From: Elusimicrobiota bacterium
GTDB lineage: Bacteria > Elusimicrobiota > Elusimicrobia > UBA1565 > UBA9628
DNA length: 64,000 nucleotides
Direction of reading: 5' to 3'
Assembly: GCA_016212855.1 (NCBI GenBank)
Contig: JACRDP010000014.1
Coordinates: 33,653 to 97,652, forward strand
Shown here piece after piece: positions 60,986 through 64,000 of the stretch. The notes under the pieces are model-generated. The model did not search any database, was not told where the DNA came from, and saw only the letters and a list, made by a program, of their open reading frames with translations. Positions within the stretch are counted from its first letter, which is position 1, and each line of letters opens with the position of its first letter. A program made the translations under genes and the position numbers.

Positions 60986-63347
60986 GAGACGGCGATTCTA
61001 TCAAATCCCCTCGCCGGCTCAGCCAGACGGCTTGGGCGTACTCGGCGCGGCGAAATCCCCGGCCGAGCTTCAGGCCCGCTTCGAGGAAGCGGACGATGTC
61101 CCGGTCGTCGAGCTCGCCCGAGTCGGGCAGGCCGATGCGGCGCCGCACGTGAGCGGAGACTGCCGGCGGGAGAAGCTCGAAGTCGGATCTCATTGCGCGC
61201 TCGTCGCCGAGCGCGTGCCGGCAGAGAGCGGTGTTGAACAGGACCCAGACCATGTGCCGGGGCGTGATGGTCTCGAGTTCCTCGAGCGCCTCGCGCGGGC
61301 GTCCGAGCTCGCGCTTGGCCTCGGCGCGCCAGAGGATCGCCTCCTCGTCGCCCGGGTAGAGCCGCAGCGCGGACTCGAGCTGCGCCAGCGCCTCGGCTTT
61401 TTTGCCCAGCTTGAGCAATGCCGCGCCCTTCCACGCGTGCCCGAACGGCGCGCCCAGTTCGCAGGCCTTCGAGGTCAGAGTCAGCGCGCGTTCGTAGCCG
61501 CCCAGCCACAGCTCGAGCTCTCCCCACCAGGCGTAGACCTGCGCGCGCTCGTTCTTCGGCGCCCCATCGAGACAGCGCGACATCTCGCGCCGCGCCTTCT
61601 CCGGCTCGTCGACGCACGCGTACGACTCGGCGAAATAGCCGTGCGCGCGCCAGTCGAGCGTCTCGTCGCGCAGGGCGACGCTGAACCAGCGGACGGCCCG
61701 GGCGAAGTCGCCCGAGAAGAGCGCCTCCATCGCGGCGTTGTAGTGCATCCAGCGGTAGCGCGCCTCGTCGGGCAGGGAGTCGAAATGGCGCAGGCCCTCG
61801 GGGCCCCCGAGGCTTCCGAGATAATAATCGCGCCACGGTCCCGCGACCGTCTTTAAGCCCCGATCGAGCGCGTCCAGGTCCGTCTGGGGCGCCAGCCGGT
61901 CCGGACGATTGTCCTTCTCCCATGGGTCGGAGAACGCGCGGAAATCCGTCAACGTCAGGCCTGAATCGAGGAGCTCCTCCGCGACGCAAACGGCCTCCGG
62001 GAAGCGCCCCAGGCGCATCAGCGCCTTGAAGCGGTCGGAGGCGCACAATTCGCCGTCGACGGCGCGGCTCAGGGCCGCGCGCTCCTGTTCCGGGCTGCCG
62101 ATGCGGCGCATGAGCAGGCTTAAGGACAGGTGCGCGAGGCCGTCGCGGGGGTCGATTTTCAGCACGGCCTCCCAGGCCTGGCGCGCGTTCTGGTAGCGCC
62201 GGGGCGTGTTCGGCACGTCGTGCATGAGCGCGCGCGCCCGCAGAAGGCCGGCGACGCTCCTGCGGGCCTCGTCATTGTCCGGCGAGCGGGCCAGGATGCG
62301 GCGAAGTTCCCGCTCCTCCTCGGCGGCGCACTCGGCGGCGGCGCGGGCCGCGGCGCTGAGCCGGAGCAGCGCGTTTCGCGCGCCCGCCCTTTTCGGCCGC
62401 AGCGCCAGGGCGCGGCGCAGGCAATCCCGCGCGGCCGCCGCGCAGCCGCGATTGTGAAGCTCCCGGGCACGGGCCGCCTCGACGTCCGAGGGATGCGGCC
62501 CGCGACTCGCCGCGAAGTAGCGCCTGAAGCCGGAGGTCAACGCGGACGCGGCGAGCCGCGAGCGGCGCCGGCGCCGGTCGCGGCGGAGGCTCTCTTCGAG
62601 CTTCAGGCGGGACGCGCGCCGCATTTGAGCGAGCGTCCGCTCGAGCTGCTTGAGATGGCGGCGGGATCGCCCGTCGGGCGGCCTCGCCGCCTGCGCCGCG
62701 CGCACCGCTTTCGCCGCGTGTTGGAGGCGTCCCGCGGCGATGTGGCTCACGGCGCGCCGGCGCAGCGACTCGACGAGACGCCGTCGGGATTCCTTGTTCC
62801 GGGGCTCGAGGGCGAGCGCGCTTCTCAACGCGCTCTCCGCGGGCTGCGCCCGGCCGGCGGACAGGCAGGACTGCTCTCGCGCGTGCAGGATTTCGATGAG
62901 CTTGCGCCGGCTTTCCCGGTCACCCGTCTCCCAACGCAGGATCTTGCGCAGCGCCGCTTCGGCGTTCTCAAGCTCGCCGGCTGCGTGCCAGGCCTGCGCG
63001 CACGCGCGCAGCGTCTCGATGAGGCCGCGGCGATCCCTCGGGCGCTTCGGCTTCAGCGCGAGGACCCCGCGCAGCGCGGCGGACGCGCCCGGCTGTGCGC
63101 CGCGGCGCAGAAGGAGATGGGCGAGGCTCGCGTAGGCCGGCAGATAACGCGGGAAATGCTCGAGCGCGGTCGCGAACTCCTCGGCGGCCTCCCGGGGGCG
63201 GGCCGCGGCGTCGTGGACGTGGGCGAGAAAACAGCGCGTCTCGGGCCGGCGGTCGCCGCTGGCGAGCGCCGCCTGAAAGCTGGCCAGCGCTTCCTCGAAG
63301 CGCCCGGCGTTGAAGTGGGCTATGCCCTGAAGGCTAGGATCGTCCAT
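60975..63347 (-). CDS. Large tetratricopeptide-repeat protein
   Basis: 790 residues, almost entirely TPR-like helical repeats with no signal peptide: GIAHFNAGRFEEALASFQAA at the start, many Arg-rich repeats in the N-terminal half, and cleaner TPRs near the C-terminus (LGKKAEALAQLESALRLYPG). Probably a cytoplasmic scaffold. It begins 9 nt after the pilin stop, so it is cotranscribed with the pilin and may serve pilus assembly or regulation; this is inference. Confidence 0.8.
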   Translation of the reverse strand: MDDPSLQGIAHFNAGRFEEALASFQAALASGDRRPETRCFLAHVHDAAARPREAAEEFATALEHFPRYLPAYASLAHLLLRRGAQPGASAALRGVLALKPKRPRDRRGLIETLRACAQAWHAAGELENAEAALRKILRWETGDRESRRKLIEILHAREQSCLSAGRAQPAESALRSALALEPRNKESRRRLVESLRRRAVSHIAAGRLQHAAKAVRAAQAARPPDGRSRRHLKQLERTLAQMRRASRLKLEESLRRDRRRRRSRLAASALTSGFRRYFAASRGPHPSDVEAARARELHNRGCAAAARDCLRRALALRPKRAGARNALLRLSAAARAAAECAAEEERELRRILARSPDNDEARRSVAGLLRARALMHDVPNTPRRYQNARQAWEAVLKIDPRDGLAHLSLSLLMRRIGSPEQERAALSRAVDGELCASDRFKALMRLGRFPEAVCVAEELLDSGLTLTDFRAFSDPWEKDNRPDRLAPQTDLDALDRGLKTVAGPWRDYYLGSLGGPEGLRHFDSLPDEARYRWMHYNAAMEALFSGDFARAVRWFSVALRDETLDWRAHGYFAESYACVDEPEKARREMSRCLDGAPKNERAQVYAWWGELELWLGGYERALTLTSKACELGAPFGHAWKGAALLKLGKKAEALAQLESALRLYPGDEEAILWRAEAKRELGRPREALEELETITPRHMVWVLFNTALCRHALGDERAMRSDFELLPPAVSAHVRRRIGLPDSGELDDRDIVRFLEAGLKLGRGFRRAEYAQAVWLSRRGDLIESPSHAL

Positions 63348-63356
63348 GCCGCCGGC

Positions 63357-63824
63357 TCAATACTGGGACCAGATCGAGCCCTTGGTGTCGGTATGGCTGC
63401 AGGCGACGAAGAACTCGCCGAGCGCGTGGAACGGGCTCGCGGAGCACGCGGTGCCCCGCTCGTTCCAGTAAAGCCACTCCCCGGTGTTCAACATGTTGGC
63501 GGAACAGCCGAAGGGATTCGTGGTCCAGTTGTGGCGGATGACAACGGTGGTCCCATGATAGTCGGGGACCTTCACGCTGGCGATCGTCGAGAGATACTTG
63601 CCGTTGACGGTGAGCGAGTTCACGTCGTCGGGATAATACCCTTCCATGTCGGCGTAGTAGATCGACAGCGCCGATTTGATCGAGCCGAGGTTGCCTTTGA
63701 TCTGGCCTTCCGAGGACTTGCGGATGAGGTCCGCGAACTTGGGAATGGCGACGGCCGCGAGAATGCCGATAATGGCGACGACGATCATCAGCTCGATCAG
63801 CGTGAAGCCGCGCGTTCGGCCCAT
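63357..63824 (-). CDS. Type IV pilin / pseudopilin-like protein
   Basis: 155 residues. Prepilin leader MGRTRG, cleaved before Phe7, then the class III hydrophobic helix FTLIELMIVVAIIGILAAVA with Glu at mature position 5. The following PKFADLIRKSSEGQIKGNLG and SALSIYYADMEGYYPDD resemble Elusimicrobia-type pilins and GspG-like pseudopilins. Cysteines near the C-terminus may form a disulphide loop. TATACT (63831-63836) ends 6 nt before the ATG. Confidence 0.9.
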   Translation of the reverse strand: MGRTRGFTLIELMIVVAIIGILAAVAIPKFADLIRKSSEGQIKGNLGSIKSALSIYYADMEGYYPDDVNSLTVNGKYLSTIASVKVPDYHGTTVVIRHNWTTNPFGCSANMLNTGEWLYWNERGTACSASPFHALGEFFVACSHTDTKGSIWSQY

Positions 63825-63872
63825 GGCGGGAGTATACCCGGTCCGGCGGCCTTCTGACTAGGGGAAGACTTG

Positions 63873-63940
63873 TCTCACGCAACATGAGCCTGAACAGACG
63901 CCTGTTTCTCACGCAAGATGAGCCTGAAGCAGGCGCGGTA
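63873..63940. repeat. Two tandem 34-bp direct repeats upstream of the pilin gene
   Basis: TCTCACGCAACATGAGCCTG (63873-63892) recurs with one change at 63907-63926; period 34 nt, with identity extending to 22 of 23 bases before decaying. They lie about 50-115 bp upstream of the pilin start and just before the divergent gene at 63975, so a regulator-binding array is possible. Confidence 0.65.
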
Positions 63941-63974
63941 GGACGTCGTCGGCGCGGCGTGCTAACTTGGATCC

Positions 63975-64000
63975 ATGATGATCATCATGGACGACACGCA
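63975..64000 (+). CDS. Partial CDS start, runs off the right edge
   Basis: An ATG frame (MMIIMDDT) begins 6 nt after TGC-TAACTT (63960-63968), the same extended -10 to start distance as other genes here. The first codons lie in an 18-bp palindrome CCATGATGA/TCATCATGG (63973-63990). Only eight codons are visible, so no function can be given; MIIMDD would suit a response-regulator-like start. Confidence 0.4.

Noticed and set aside
63873..63940. CRISPR array
   Set aside because: Only two repeat units with no true spacers and no cas genes; a regulatory direct repeat fits better.

Overview
The window is 64 kb of GC-rich (about two-thirds G+C by eye), densely packed bacterial chromosome. The organism looks like a free-living Gram-negative-type bacterium, most likely a high-GC member of the Elusimicrobiota. 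The phylum call is an inference. It rests on a type IV pilin-like protein whose N-terminal half resembles Elusimicrobia pilins as I remember them, on two-subunit glycyl-tRNA synthetase, a large-domain YidC, many lipoproteins and secreted proteins, and standard bacterial operon order. No rRNA, tRNA or CRISPR array was seen.

Layout. (1) 1-1624, minus: start of the division/cell-wall cluster (mraZ, rsmH and a cut-off next gene) behind a near-consensus promoter and a MraZ operator. (2) 1723-13382, minus: a tightly overlapping gene train rpmH-rnpA-yidD-yidC-khpB-mnmE-(EF-Tu domain 2-like)-(MFS)-(membrane protein)-mnmG-rsmG-(membrane protein)-(metalloprotease)-(TPR). This is the classic oriC-proximal set, but dnaA is absent and acs stands divergent from rpmH. 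(3) 13421-21227, plus: acs, a membrane/regulatory-domain gene, recO-glyQ-glyS and a lipoprotein. (4) 21224-23642: a LigB-type dioxygenase, then an AT-rich island that reads as two integron gene cassettes with attC sites (a membrane protein, and a BrnT/BrnA toxin-antitoxin pair) with no integrase in view. (5) 23643-36685: nadE, several lineage-specific secreted or membrane proteins, a PilZ protein, two tandem coiled-coil genes, gmd, a lytic transglycosylase and an RmlD-like reductase. (6) 36758-45459, plus: rpsB-tsf-pyrH-frr-uppS-cdsA-dxr-rseP-proS. (7) 45598-47729, minus: a HEAT-repeat secreted protein and a membrane protein. (8) 47876-53659, plus: rimP-nusA-infB-rbfA-truB and a riboflavin-kinase-only ribF, behind a leader with an attenuator-like terminator. 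(9) 53756-64000: small envelope genes, a polyamine ABC transporter (potA-D-B-C), rocD, a large TPR protein and a pilin.

Three non-coding signals stand out. First, many transcription units have a -10 hexamer (TANNNT, often preceded by TGn) ending only 5-7 nt before the start codon, which predicts leaderless mRNAs. Second, three palindromic elements carry symmetric, inverted DnaA-box-like sequences (TTATCCMCA) around a central palindrome (4807-4850, 45479-45544, 53675-53734). Third, two long inverted repeats with identical GGTGTCAGGC ends (34307-34384, 43646-43716) look like mobile REP/MITE-type units. Inside operons most genes are joined by 4-bp ATGA or GTGA overlaps, which was used to choose many starts.
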